From assembly GCA_018292915.2 (NCBI GenBank), contig JACVVK020000052.1:1810001-1874000 (forward strand): a stretch of 64,000 nt of DNA, read 5' to 3'. A model generated the notes under the pieces. That model was not told where the DNA came from. It did no database searches and saw only the letters and a program-made list of their open reading frames with translations. The stretch comes from Batillaria attramentaria. Taxonomy: Eukaryota; Mollusca; Gastropoda; Batillariidae. The position numbers and the translations under genes are program-made. Shown here in pieces: positions 21,700-32,924 of the stretch; within the stretch, counting starts at the first letter, position 1; each line of letters begins with the position of its first letter.

Positions 21700-22830
21700 G
21701 TACCTGCAGAGCGTACACGGGGGTGAAGTCACACAGTCCAGGGTCATCAGGAATTTACAGGACAACAAAATGCAAACAAAACCTGGTGGTCGACGTCCTG
21801 CTTTGATCCCGGGTCAGGTGTTCTCCTTCTCGAGAAGCCCCTCCAGTGACCGCACGAGAGGGGTCAAAGGTCGCCGCAGGAGCCGTGATTTACAAGGGAC
21901 CGTGTTATTAATTTTACGCACGGAGCCGGCGAGGCCCCGAGAGAGAGAGAGAGAGAGAGAGCTCGCGACCCGCCATAATTGACAACATCAGAGAGGGAAA
22001 AGATGGCCCAAACAAATTGTGGTTCTTGTAAATTATGTATATGGCGGCTCGAGGGACAGCCCGGCGCTTCAGACAGAGGGCCCGGGATGAGAAGTGACAG
22101 GTTGAAAAGTGCCGAGGACGTGGGGCTGCAAGGAGCAACTGTCACACCAGCCAAGGTCTGAAGGGTCCTCTTGTCCGTCCCTTGTCGTCCCTTGTCGCGC
22201 TTCTTTCTGGGAGAGCGTCCTGTCCGGAGTGTGATCGCCACTCACGACCAGTTGTCAGTCTGAGGGAAGACCACCGTCACGCGGAAAAAAGCCCTAAAGC
22301 TTCCACGAAATTGATAGGCGGTTGGACTCTTTTTCCGGACGACGGCCGAAGAGGCGGACGCAGCACCATCTTGCCACTTCATCCGTTCAATTAGAGGGGC
22401 CCGTTGCTGATGGAGGCGCCAGGCAAGGGAAGAAGAAAAAAGTCCAAAAAACATGCTTCCTGCTCTTGAAACTCTGCTCAAGTAGGTTTCCCTTCGATCT
22501 GCTCGACGCTCTCCAGCCAGCGAGAGCCGAGCATGAAGAGCCCGCTCTCCCGTTGCGTCACGTCTCCATGTTGACAGATGTATACAGACAATTATTGGGA
22601 TCGTTGGGCTCGGAGAGGACGCAGGGCGACGCTAAAGAGATTCTCCGTCCTCCCGTCGCTGGCGGCGTTATCAAGCAGCTGAACAAGCAGATCGACTGTC
22701 AAGGAAGGTCAAGAAGATCACAGACAAACAAAGATTTTTTTACATATAAATGCACGCGATGACGAGTCCTGAATAAAAGAGCCACAGGACTTCAGCATGT
22801 TACTACATGTCTGCGAACCAATGCCTATAT
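21700..22830. other. GC-richer unique sequence
   Basis: GA tract at 21938-21962. A 146-codon open frame at 22322 lacks any recognisable motif, and overlapping frames on the other strand are also open. Confidence 0.5.
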
Positions 22831-23128
22831 AAGCAAATAAAAGCGAGAAAAGGACCAGAAAACAACAATAGTAAAAATATCACAAAATATATCAAAATAT
22901 TGGTGTTGTGATATTTTTACTATTGCTGTTTTCTGGTCGCCCACCGTTTCATTTTTTTCCCCGCGCCGTGTATGTCAGTACGTCCGCAGAGTTACCTTTT
23001 GTTTGTTTGTTGAAGTTTCCCATTTGTTTGTGTCCTGAGCCGGAAGGCGAAAGCCGAAACGTTGACCCGTGCCGTCCTTTGTGAAAGTTAAGTGGTTTCT
23101 GTCCCTTTTATGTGGCTTTTATTTGCTT
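22831..23128. repeat. Nested foldback region
   Basis: AAGCAAATAAAAGC (22831-22844) is perfectly inverted at 23115-23128, with weaker pairing continuing inward. Inside it, ACCAGAAAA-CAACAATAGT then AAAAATATCACAA (22854-22886) pairs with 22907-22938, about 32 nt with one mismatch and one gap around a 20 nt AT-rich loop. The remainder holds CCTGAGCCGGAAGGCG, AAAGCCGAAACGTTGACC near 23035-23070. Confidence 0.7.
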
Positions 23129-23198
23129 AACTTGTAACCACTTCGCAGTCATTACCGTTACCTTTTCAATGTCTATATAATTATGTCGTGCCTAAATT

Positions 23199-23324
23199 GT
23201 GAAACTGCCTAATTCGTGAAACACTGACGGTTGCCCAGAGCGTGAACTAAGCAGCACGTACATTGCTCCAAACGTGAAATGAGTTTGAAAGGTTCAGTGC
23301 TTGTTTCAGAATTAGGCAGCTTAC
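23199..23324. repeat. Inverted repeat, 126 bp
   Basis: GTGAAACTGCCTAATTCGTG then AAACACTG (23199-23226) pairs with its complement at 23295-23324 (CAGTGCTTGTTTCAG, AATTAGGCAGCTTAC), with small gaps. The interior has three variants of CGTGAA(A/C). It resembles a small non-autonomous element. It lies about 70 bp downstream of the foldback above. Confidence 0.55.
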
Positions 23325-23416
23325 GGTCTGCTATAGGCCACAGCACCTGAGTGGCGACCGTCATCTTGTTTATCAAGTCCCGTTTTCAATTATCGCGGCC
23401 CGGGAAATTTCGAGAT

Positions 23417-23449
23417 TTCTTTCTTCCTTTCTTTCTTTCTTTCTTCTTA

Positions 23450-23515
<66 letters not shown>
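23417..23515. repeat. (CTTT)n then (TG)n
   Basis: About eight CTTT-like units, a short spacer, then about 32 TG units. Confidence 0.95.
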
Positions 23516-23516
<1 letters not shown>

Positions 23517-23777
23517 GTGAAGTCGGATGACGATCTACTTGTCGAACGGTTGCAGAGGCCGCGGAATACAGACCGGGAGACGGAGACGACGGGGGATGGG
23601 GGGGGGGGGGGGGAGCAGGGGGAGGGGGCCAGGCTGGGGAAGGAAGCGGGGTAGGTACCAACCACACGCAATATGACCACTGACAACGTCCCCCTGAGCC
23701 CCCTCCGTGCGGCAGGACATCCATCAACGTGAGGGAAAGACAAATCGGGTGGAAGAGGAGTTTTCGCAGGGGGACAA

Positions 23778-23780
<3 letters not shown>

Positions 23781-23853
<73 letters not shown>
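23781..23853. repeat. (GT)n
   Basis: About 36 units. A G15 tract lies upstream at 23598-23612. Confidence 0.97.
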
Positions 23854-23854
<1 letters not shown>

Positions 23855-23989
23855 ACGCGACAGACACACTAACGCCTTTTTAATGGTCTAACAGTTCACA
23901 AGTTGCTTTCCAGTCAGGAACTGTTAAAGCCCTTTCCCGTCATTTTTATAGTAATGTAATGTAATTGTTGAGCCAGACTCATCTTCTTG

Positions 23990-24170
23990 AGAGATAATTA
24001 TTAGTCTCTGGTACAGCATTACTGAACCTTCAATTCTTTGGCTGTGAGTTCGAATCCTGTCCGGAAGCCGAAAACTTTGTATTGGCTTTGTACTAAGTGC
24101 CCAGTCTTTTATATCATCCTTAAGTGCATGGCGTAAAAAGGGAGGTTTAACCCAACAGACTACCAACCAA
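23990..24170 (+). mobile_element. Old, diverged SINE-A-like copy
   Basis: B-box-like GTGAGTTCGAATCCTGTCC, then TTGTATTGGCTTTGTAC, CAGTCTTTTATATCATCC and GGAGGTTTAACCC in the order of the SINE-A body and tail. Many substitutions indicate an old insertion. Confidence 0.6.
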
Positions 24171-24556
24171 ACTAATTTTCTCTGCCCAGAAAATTGTTTC
24201 TTGTGTAAATCTTTGCGCTAGCTGTCTTCTCAGTCAGTTCATCCAAAAACGCCCAACTGAACACCTGGCAATAAAGAAAAGTTCCCATGATTACTCCGGC
24301 GTCTTTTGTAATGTCAAAACTGGTAACATCAGTTTCCGACCGCAGACAAAATACGACACTGATACGACACACAAAGGAAAAAGATAAGTTAGACTTGAAA
24401 GGAGAAGAACCTACGTGACTCTAGACAGTTTAGAAATGCCAGAACATCACCCAAGAAGTTAAATGTCATGGTGACACGACGTATATTATTATATTTCCCT
24501 CTTCTATCTGTCTGTTCACCCAGAGACATCTATGGACTGTCTGTATAATTATGTCT

Positions 24557-24735
24557 TGGGTCCACCCGGCCAGCTGTGGATCCGCGATAGACTGTCAATG
24601 CTCGGGTCTTCGGTTCGAATCCCGGCCGACTGACAGCCAAACATTTGTGCTGTTTCCCTTGTCGCCCCGTCTTTGATATGGCCCTGTACATGGTGGAAAA
24701 GAACGTTAAATCCCCAAACACCCACCCACCTACCC
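24557..24735 (+). mobile_element. SINE-A, diverged head
   Basis: Intact B box (TTCGGTTCGAATCCCGGCC), body ACATTTGTGCTGTTTCCC, CGCCCCGTCTTTGATATGG and end GGTGGAAAAGAACGTTAAAT with a CCCACCCACC tail. The A-box half is rearranged. No clear target duplication was found. Confidence 0.8.
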
Positions 24736-25620
24736 TGGTCCACTCCCCACTGGATTATTCTGCAAAGACCATCTCGACCCAAGACAGGAACATTTGTTTT
24801 GTCCCCCCCCCCCTCCCGGTTTCATAAGAAGTGCATGGTCTACTCGAGGTGTGAGACGGGAGTGCCCCCCAACCTTTAATAGTGGCAGCATCATAAGGAC
24901 CCCAGCGTTATGGGGCAGTAAAAGCAAAAAGGGGGACTTCATCACGAGGGTAAGGCAGATAAATCATGCGCGTATCGAGCTGCCAATCTGCCGCCATATT
25001 TCACGTGCTGGGTGACATTGATGGGTGACGATGGGGCCGTCTCGCGGCGAGACAATGGCCAACGCTAGTGATTCACTGCTTATGGTTCTCATAAATTGAC
25101 TTCATTACACGGCCTGCCGTCAGTTTATGTACACAGTTATTGCGCTTGTACCCTCGGCATGGGTCTCTCCGTGTAATTAATATGCATATATGAACGGAAA
25201 TCACATTTCGTTTAGTCAGTGGAGTTTGCGACAGTTTTGTGTCACTCGGTGAATCGTAACTGTGGTTTGATTGGGAAGTTTCAGCTGTGCTTGCCTCAGT
25301 CCTACACGGCATCTCGAACGTAGCAAAACTGAGTAACAAACCGATCTTTCATAGAGAAGAAAACCTGAATCTGGTCACCGTGCTTGTTGGGTTTATGAAC
25401 TGCTATTCTGTCATTAAATGTACCACGTGCCACAGTCAGGTAGAAAAACGAGTGCCACTCCAGGAAAAACCAAACAGAGGAACTTACCCTTGAGTCACCA
25501 GGGAAGTTAGAAGGCGTAGTGGGCACTCATTCTTATAGCGGCCATCGATTGAACAACTTTTTGTTTTCAATGGAAATCAGGTGATTAATTCTGACAAAAA
25601 CTTGCGAAGTTTTCATCAGC
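24736..25620. other. Unique sequence
   Basis: The part at 24.95-25.2 kb is repeat-free and contains ATTAATATGCATAT. No gene recognised. Confidence 0.5.
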
Positions 25621-25623
25621 CTT

Positions 25624-25748
<125 letters not shown>

Positions 25749-26194
25749 TCTTCGACTTCGAAACACTTTATTATTTAAGTACGTCATCCATAAACAAGGG
25801 ATGCGGGGGAGGAGGCGGGGGGGGGGGGGGTCCTTCAAAGACATGAACTGACAATCCTCTTGTACAACGATGAAGACACGCATGGGGGTGGGTTGGAGGG
25901 GTGGGGAGAGAGAGACTGAGAGAGAGAGAGAGAGATCACCAGGAGGTCCAAAACCCTGACAGTTCTCAATCTTGGAGAGGATCATCCTCCCTTTGTTCTC
26001 CGCATCGTAAACATTTTTTTGTGTCCATTGTCGCATAAAACTTGGCGTGTGGTCCGTTCCGAACCCGTCAGAGCAAGCGCGCGGCTGCGGTGCCCACAGT
26101 GAATGATACAGAAACCCTCGTATGACTAACACGATGTGAGTTACAAAAACCAGTTCATTATGATGTCGGTGACAAAGCTGGCGGGGACTGTCCG

Positions 26195-26350
26195 TAAGAA
26201 TTGCACGGTCGCGTTAGACAGGTGAACGCCCAGTACAGAGTAAGTAGATTACGAAAAAAAAAAAACCCTCAAAAAACAAAAACCATCGAATGATCCTTTG
26301 GGTTGACCGGCCGCCTTGGCACGGTCGTGTTAGACAGGTGGCCGCCTAAT
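26195..26350 (+). repeat. Direct repeat, period 116 bp
   Basis: GCACGGTCGCGTTAGACAGG then TGAACGCC (26203) and GCACGGTCGTGTTAGACAGG then TGGCCGCC (26319). A weaker GTGACCGCC follows near 26435. Confidence 0.6.
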
Positions 26351-26740
26351 GCAGTGCCAATATGTAGTGGTAAAGCGTCGGAGGATCCTTTTGAGGTGAT
26401 CACCTAGCGGCTCAGGTTACCGTTTTACGGAGGTGACCGCCATGGCAGGATTGACTGTAATTATGCAAATAATGCATGAGTTTGTGGAGTCGATTTTGTA
26501 AGCCAGTCAGAGGTTTGTCTGCTAAAAGGTAAGAGCCTATTCAAACTCGTATGCATTACGTGCTATGCTCTTATGCAGTTTAAATCTTTAAAAAAACAAA
26601 CAAGAAAAAAAACAACAACAACAAAAAACAACGAAAAAACAAGAAGACAAGCCCCAACAATAACTTGACGCCGTACTGAAATTTCTCGTTATCAAAAAGT
26701 GACTTGTGACCCTTTGTTGTACTTTACTTTTTATACGGCT

Positions 26741-26765
26741 TCTCTCTCTCTCTCTCTCTCTAACG

Positions 26766-26861
<96 letters not shown>
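26741..26861. repeat. Compound (TC)n(AC)n
   Basis: TC to 26760, a short CGCACG interruption, then about 46 AC units. Confidence 0.97.
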
Positions 26862-26864
<3 letters not shown>

Positions 26865-27443
26865 AATACTATACAAGGTTCCACCTAAGAGCTCCGCCAG
26901 CGATGAACTCCAGGGTCAGCTTGAAACTGAGTCACTACACGGCTTGATTGACAACCCAGTAACACGACACTGGACCCAGTGTCTTCTGACCACTGTGGAA
27001 CTGTCACTCGTACTCAGTTTCTGGCCGGAATTAAGCCGATTCCGACCGATTAGCCGACTCCGTGACTGGCAGCTATAAAGTTTCGTTTTACAGGCATGGG
27101 GGGATTTGGTGGGAACAAAGCCCCTGTGCTCTGTGTAAAACAGCTTAGGTATTAGTCTTCGTTCGCTTCTAGTTTAGCACTAACGGTCCAGTGATTTGAA
27201 CTGGTGTTAGCAGGCTATCGTGTTTTGACGATGATCACTATCGTGCGTTGTTGTCAGTCACTCCCTCTCGCGTACCGGCCTTACTCACATGCAAAACTAC
27301 ATATGCATGCATACCGTCCGTTACCACTACGACTACCATTCTCCCTTACACCGCCTCTACATTACCGCGACCAGCATCACCACCACTTTTGCCAAATTAT
27401 TTTGGATGCGGTTACTTTGAACTGTCTGCACAGTGGTATGCAT

Positions 27444-27456
27444 GCTGCTGCTGCTG

Positions 27457-27488
<32 letters not shown>
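27444..27488. repeat. (CTG)n(CT)n
   Basis: Five CTG units then about 14 CT units. Confidence 0.9.
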
Positions 27489-27492
<4 letters not shown>

Positions 27493-27589
27493 GTCATTAT
27501 GATTATGCGTCATTATTATGTTGAAACTACCTACTGAAGTTTATTTTCAGGCAATTTGTCATGTATTCCATGTACACCAAATGGGGTTT

Positions 27590-27715
27590 CCCCCCCCCCC
27601 CCCCCCACTAAACTACCGCTACCACCACCAGCAGCAGGAACAACGACGACTACGACAACAACAACAACTACAACAACAACAACAACTACTATTACAACAA
27701 CATCAGCAACACCGA
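27590..27715. repeat. C run and imperfect (CAA/CAG)n
   Basis: C17 followed by ACCACCACCAGCAGCAGG and AACAACAACAACTACAAC. Its Gln- or Thr-rich translation is unlikely to be coding. Confidence 0.85.
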
Positions 27716-27875
27716 GGAATGTAAAAGGAGAAAGTTTAGGATAACACCTGAGCACGCAGGTGTAAAGCACTGAACACGAGAACAATTTTAAAATGTTATT
27801 TGGATTATTGGAAAACTTTATTTGGATTACGTAATACAGCATGCAAGTGAGCACGAGAAACGTTGCAAAAGTAAA

Positions 27876-27883
27876 CACGCGCG

Positions 27884-27966
<83 letters not shown>

Positions 27967-28003
27967 GCACACACGCACGCACGCACACACTGACGCACAC
28001 ACT

Positions 28004-28042
<39 letters not shown>

Positions 28043-28074
28043 GCACACACGCACGCACACACACACACACACAC
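27876..28074. repeat. Complex (CG)n(CA)n tract, 200 bp
   Basis: (CG)n at the start, a long (CA)n, variants CACG and CACTGA in the middle, and a second (CA)n. Alternating purine-pyrimidine throughout. Confidence 0.95.
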
Positions 28075-28199
28075 CGTTGGCGGTACTACACCCTCTGTTT
28101 AGCATGCTTCGTTGTTTAAAGTCAGACTTCAAGTGAATCATAATGTCTCATGAAACAGACAGTGACGTGCTTTTTTAAACCAGCAACATGATGTGCCTT

Positions 28200-28530
28200 T
28201 GAACGTACGGTTAGCTGGGGTTTATCGTCCACGCCACAACGAGGTGATTGCAGACGGCCCTAGGGGGCAGGTTATGGGGGATGGGGATAGCTACCCTAAC
28301 TGTACAGTCCAGCTGAACACTTATTCAATCCAGTCAGACTGCCAGGTGGGCTACATTTTATGTATCCTTGACTGTAATGGACAAGTTCCACAAACAGATC
28401 CAGTTCACAGTCAGTGGAAGCGGGGCACCGTGAAAAAGGCCTGTACAAATTTTGGTCCTGTCGGGATTCGAACCCGGGACCTTTCGATCTCGAGTCCAAC
28501 GCTCAAACCGTTGAGCCACCGACTCCCCCC
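28200..28530 (-). mobile_element. SINE-B: tRNA-headed SINE with a longer body
   Basis: The complement starts with a tRNA-like head (GTCGGTGGCTCAACGGTTTG, then CCCGGGTTCGAATCCCGAC), continues CCAAAATTTGTACAGGCC and a body of about 200 bp not found in SINE-A, and ends GTGGCGTGGACGATAAACCCC, a variant of the SINE-A end. Head and end are related to SINE-A but the middle differs. No target duplication was recognised. Confidence 0.7.
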
Positions 28531-28790
28531 GAAAACATCATAGCTCAACACCTGCGTAACATAAAGAGAAGGTGACAAGCGCACGAACTGTGAAATCGGC
28601 GAAACCCACCGACTGCAGTTCACCGCCATTCTTCTTTCTTGCTAAGTATTGCTAAGTATTCTCATCCGATTAACCAAGCGTCCACTGATACACTGATTTA
28701 TTTTGACCACAAAAAAGCGCGTTCAGTGACGCAGAAAGTGGGGTGTACAAGGCGTAATCCTACTGACAAAAAATTAACACTACTTGGATC

Positions 28791-29260
28791 ACCGGCCCCC
28801 GTAGTGTAGTGGTTAGCACTTCGGTCCATGGACCGGGAGACCCGGGTTCGAATCCCAGCCGAGGCAAATAGCGGGATTTTTAGTACCTAGGTCGGCTCCT
28901 ACCCAGAGCGGGTGTGCTATGGGCCCAATCGGGAGGCTGTTGCCACCCACTTCACGGGTGCGACTTTGGGGGTGCTTCCCTTGGTATGACACGTCTTATG
29001 ATGTGGATGATTACACGGCCGGGGCCTGGTTAATGCTGGGATATTTATGACAGGAAGCGTGGAATGCGGCCCTGCCCCGCAGTCCCAAACCACACGGACC
29101 TCCATAGCATCATCTTACCATCATCCTCATCTCCATCATCATGCAAAATAAAAATTGCCCCAGCCTTCGAGCCCTCCGTGGATTCCACCCATGACCTGGG
29201 AGGAACACCACTGGAGCTGGCAAAAAGAGTTGGGCAGCAAAACAACAACAACAACAACAA
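28791..29260 (+). mobile_element. SINE-L: 470 bp tRNA-headed retroelement, full length
   Basis: tRNA-like head GCCCCCGTAGTGTAGTGG to GGGTTCGAATCCCAGCC, with an A box resembling tRNA-His, Glu or Asp genes, then a long body and an (AAC)n tail. Flanks AACACTACTTGGATC (28776-28790) and AACACTGCTTGGATC (29261-29275) form a 15 bp target duplication with one difference. The body contains TTTATGACAGGAAGCGTGG and CATCATCTTACCATCATCC, both shared with copies at 10.1 and 45.8 kb. At 470 bp it is long for a SINE; no ORF or reverse transcriptase is encoded. Confidence 0.88.
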
Positions 29261-29368
29261 AACACTGCTTGGATCTTGCACTGACTAACACTGACATCTC
29301 TCCAATGCAAACTCTTTTAGTTATAGCCAGCAAGCATATGGGTCTAACACGCTTTCAAGTCACAACGG

Positions 29369-29433
29369 TGCTTGTTTATGCTCACTAACTGTTTACTTGT
29401 ACGATTTGTATTGCAATAAACCTGTTTAAACCA
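29369..29433 (+). repeat. 65 bp dispersed repeat ending in AATAAA, copy 1
   Basis: GCTTGTTTATGCTCACTAAC, TGTTTACTTG and GTATTGCAATAAACCTGTTT, AAACCA. Nearly the same 65 bp occur at 32495. The AATAAA could be a polyadenylation signal carried by an element end. Confidence 0.7.
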
Positions 29434-31159
29434 GCATATAGGGCTAACACGCTTTCACGCAACAACAAGTAAACCATAAAAATATACGTAAACATTACTT
29501 ATTACCGAACTAAACATAACTTTAAAGCATTTGGAATTTGTGTGAGAGCTTGTTCTACCCATGCACACATCCATACCCCTGCAGACAAAAACTTTACCCC
29601 ACTTAACACAACCACGCACTCCCATTAAAACCTAATCAACATAAACACTGCAGAATGGCTACAGCGGTTGTTCATATGTAGACATAAAAGCATTGCACTG
29701 TTTAATCCAACACGGAAGCGACTTCACGTGTGGGTTCTTACAACGATTGCTACAGCCTCGTGGAAAGGTCTGTTTGGGGAAGTTGTCTGTTTGCCGTCAT
29801 TGTCTTGTCTGTCGTCATTATCGCCTCATTGTTTCTCCTCTGACGTAGGCTGATGTGATTCTTTTTATGTGCCACTTTGCTGCCACTGAAATGGTCTTTG
29901 TAAGTGTCTTTTGTTCAGTCGTGGCATTGTGCTGGAGGCTTAATGTAACTGGGCGCATTGTTACACAAATCTCAGCAGTGTTCGGGAACATTGTTTGAAT
30001 CCACATATTTCACCGGTACTGAGTAGCTTTCTTGTGATCCAGCATGAGCTTAATGCAGATACGTAAACAAAGGAGAACAAAATAGGAGGGGAAAAAAGAC
30101 ACAAAACACAACTTTGACAACGACAGGAAGAAAAGCGAGAACTGACGAACCAAACATTAAGTCTCTATGTTCACATAGCCGCTGAGATGGAAATTTGCCG
30201 CTTTCGCAGCTAAAAGATGTTTGCCAGATAGAAGATTGTTTCATTTGGCTATTGCGAGATTTGCGACCGTTTGTGGCTTCTAAAATTAGAGAAATACGAG
30301 TTTTTTTTTTTTTTTTTTTTAGCTTATGGTCCATTCCTGAACAGCCAGGCCGGGACTCGACAAAGCTCCTAAACCAATCAGCGCCGTCTAGCTTGTCCTC
30401 AGTACGCAACCAAATAGCGTTGTCTGCTCACTGCGCGGTACACTTCTAGAACAACTCACACGCCTGCCAGAGTCACCACAACGGTCTCAGATGCTCCGTT
30501 GTGACCCGAGTGACTCCGTCATTCTGATGCACAGGTTAAGCACTGGCACATTAAATGCGAAGTTTTCCACATGCTGTTGTATGCCTGTCATACGCATTGA
30601 GACTTTTACAGCACAATAGGAAAGTAATCACAACAACGTGACAATAGCCATTAAAGACTACACCCAAACAATAGGAACCATAACAAAAGCAAAGAAACAA
30701 AACATGTACGCACGGGGAAAGCACGGGGAATGACTATTGACACAGGGTCTGGATGCATTGTGAAATCAGTAAAAGAGGGCTCCGGCTGTGCTTAATTAAG
30801 TGCGTGTGGCGTTTAATATTCATTTAATATTTAACATTAATTCAGTGCTCGTGACATATCTGCATAACGTGTCGTTGCCCTCAAACCATAGGTTATCTTG
30901 TGTACAAATATGCACCTGAACAGTCCTTTAGTTGACTGTCCTTTAAACATTTGGCTTTGTTTAAACCGTCTACAGATGCAGTTGATATCCTATCTGCGGA
31001 CCGCGTGTAGCTCTATGATAATTATGTAGTGAGATAGTGCAAAAAGCGATACATGGAGTGGACCCGTATATCGTGTGTACATACTGTAAAATCGATACCG
31101 TGTACCACGCTATTTAGCTCTGTTGATACTTGCCTGTAAACGTAACTGACCATCCAACC
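29434..31159. other. Unique sequence upstream of tRNA-Arg
   Basis: Apart from a T20 run at 30301-30321 and the family D copy, nothing was recognised. Confidence 0.55.
30371..30600 (+). repeat. Family D dispersed repeat, copy 2
   Basis: ACCAATCAGCGCCGTC, CAACCAAATAGCGTTGTCTG, CTGATGCACAGGTTAAGCAC and TGTTGTATGCCTGTCATACG align in order with the copies at 18.7 and 61.6 kb. The first 30 bp of the family are absent. Confidence 0.7.
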
Positions 31160-31232
31160 GTCTCCGTGGCGCAGTGGATAGCGCGCTGGACTTCTAATCC
31201 AGAGGTCGCGGGTTCGACCCCCGCCGGGGATG
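31160..31232 (+). tRNA. tRNA-Arg (UCU anticodon), intronless
   Basis: A complete 73 nt cloverleaf can be drawn. The acceptor GTCTCCG pairs with CGGGGAT (one G-T end pair and one T-G wobble). The D stem is GCGC/GCGC around AGTGGATA. The anticodon stem CTGGA/TCCAG encloses CTTCTAA, giving anticodon TCT, which reads AGA (and AGG by wobble). The variable loop is AGGTC and the T arm is GCGGG-TTCGACC-CCCGC, followed by discriminator G. The internal A box (TGGCGCAGTGGATAGCG) and B box (GGTTCGACCCC) are intact, and a T run at 31234-31243 supplies a pol III terminator. Unlike the SINE heads in this window, it has no body or GACGTTAAAC tail downstream. It stands alone with no neighbouring tRNA, and CCA is not encoded, as expected in eukaryotes. 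Confidence 0.93.
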
Positions 31233-31233
31233 A

Positions 31234-31243
31234 TTTTTTTTTT
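31234..31243 (+). terminator. RNA polymerase III oligo-T terminator of tRNA-Arg
   Basis: A run of ten T starts two bases after the discriminator base of the tRNA. Four or more T downstream of a type 2 pol III gene normally ends transcription. Confidence 0.85.
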
Positions 31244-32494
31244 CTGTTTCGGTCTTCAGATGCAGATGTGTGGAACAGAATTACTGCAGAATAATTTACA
31301 CATCTTGTTTATATTTTTTAAACAATCACAGCCGGCTTAAAATTGTGAAATCACACAGTTCATTTCCGGGCGTGTAAAAAGATTGTCCCACGCCTTAAAG
31401 AAATATCAATATGAATCTAAGTTTGCGGTGTTTTCATTGTCTGGTTATTCGTGTCTAATATAAACGAGGATAAAATAAACGTAACAGAAAACTGTTAGAA
31501 AAAGAAGGGAAAATGATGAAGGGTGGCCCAAACCAGAATGGACGGGTGGCAGACCTGCCTGTGCATGTAAACCCTGTTCCTTATTCCCTACACTAGAAAG
31601 GCAACACCATGGGCCGGACCTGAGGAAGGGGGTACCTTGCGGAGTAAGGGAAAGGGGGGGGGGAGGGGGGGGCAAAATTACTGACCTGCTCTGCCTAATG
31701 TGCAAACAAACGCTCGCTTTGAGTCTTTTATTAATGGAAAATCCCTCCATTTCATTATCTTTATTTCACGTTTTCAGCAGTGCCCCGTCTCAGTTCAGAC
31801 GCAATCTTATAACAATGAAGTTCGCTGGTAATATGAACCGCGCTAGGAACTTTCAATAATAACACTCTCAAAAACATTAATAATACACGAACCCTCATCA
31901 GTCTCCCGTCAGGGTTTTCCAATTTCTTTTTTTTTTCTCTTTAAATCTAAACTCGATGAAACTGAGGCGACTGGGAGACTAAGTCTAAGAAAGAGAAGGA
32001 TCACGAGCGTTTGCCGAGGTTTATAAGAAAGCTACAGGGAGGAATAGATCAATGTGTGTTGAAGACACCAGCAGGGCAGTGTGGGGATTGCGATCTGATT
32101 CCTTCCCAAACACCGACAGCTGGCTCAGACATTCCTGTCACCTCGCTGTCGCCTTGGGGTCTCAGGACGTAAGCTCCTTCTCCTTCGTAACTTCTTTGAG
32201 AAAGTGCTGACGTTCAAACCCCTGAGCTGACCCCTGGACAAGGGCGCATACAGCAAGAGCGAAGAAGCCACTGTCTTTGGAATGTTCTCAGTGTGTCCAA
32301 CTTGTTTGTTCAGTTTGGACCCAGAACAGGTCGTTGGCAACCTTGACCCCCTTATAGGCCTGGCAAATGTTCATCTCTCTCTCTCTCTTCTGTAGTTTTA
32401 ATCTATCATAATTACTTACCGGTCTAGTCTGCCATCAGATTTAAATGCTGTCAATATGTACTTTTTCCCACTGAGCATTAACATAAGCGGTGCC
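31244..32494. other. Unique sequence downstream of tRNA-Arg
   Basis: G-run at 31656-31672 and short TC at 32374. No gene supported. Confidence 0.55.
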
Positions 32495-32560
32495 GCTTGT
32501 TTATGCTCACTATCTGTTTACTTCAACGACGTCAGTATTGCAATAAACCTGTTTAAACCA
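32495..32560 (+). repeat. 65 bp dispersed repeat ending in AATAAA, copy 2
   Basis: GCTTGTTTATGCTCACTATC, TGTTTACTTC and GTATTGCAATAAACCTGTTT, AAACCA. The flanks on both sides differ from those of copy 1. Confidence 0.7.
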
Positions 32561-32924
32561 AAGGTTCATTGTAGGCTATACGATGTCGCAAGTCGAGAAC
32601 GGAAAGGAGTTAAGTCACAGGGTGCGGAACCCTTACACTCGTTGAAACATTAATTTGGACATTAGTGGACCCACTAGAGCTCATGACGCACGTGTAATGT
32701 TTTTGTTCGAACGAATGTGGAAAACAGCTCAAAACTGACACGCTCCTGAAAAAATTGGGGCAAGGGCATGTTGTAGCCGCATGCTGGCCACACGTGAAGC
32801 ACGAAAACACTGACACCACGTTCGCTTTTCGGACAAAAAACAAACAAACAAACACTCCTATGTGAGACCAGAAAAAGGCGACACACTTGTTCGGACGACG
32901 TCCATGACCTCGGACCGACAGAGG

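Noticed and set aside
22322..22762. 146-codon open frame (also 38209, 38736, 35396 and 60640, 120-150 codons)
   Set aside because: No recognisable domain, overlapping open frames on the other strand and GC-rich composition; length is compatible with chance.
23386..23869. Long open frames of repeated His-Thr or Cys-Val (also at 6504, 25533, 26588, 27531, 51789, 55459, 56436, 61933)
   Set aside because: They are translations of (AC)n/(GT)n microsatellites in several frames and both strands, with no conserved flanking domain.
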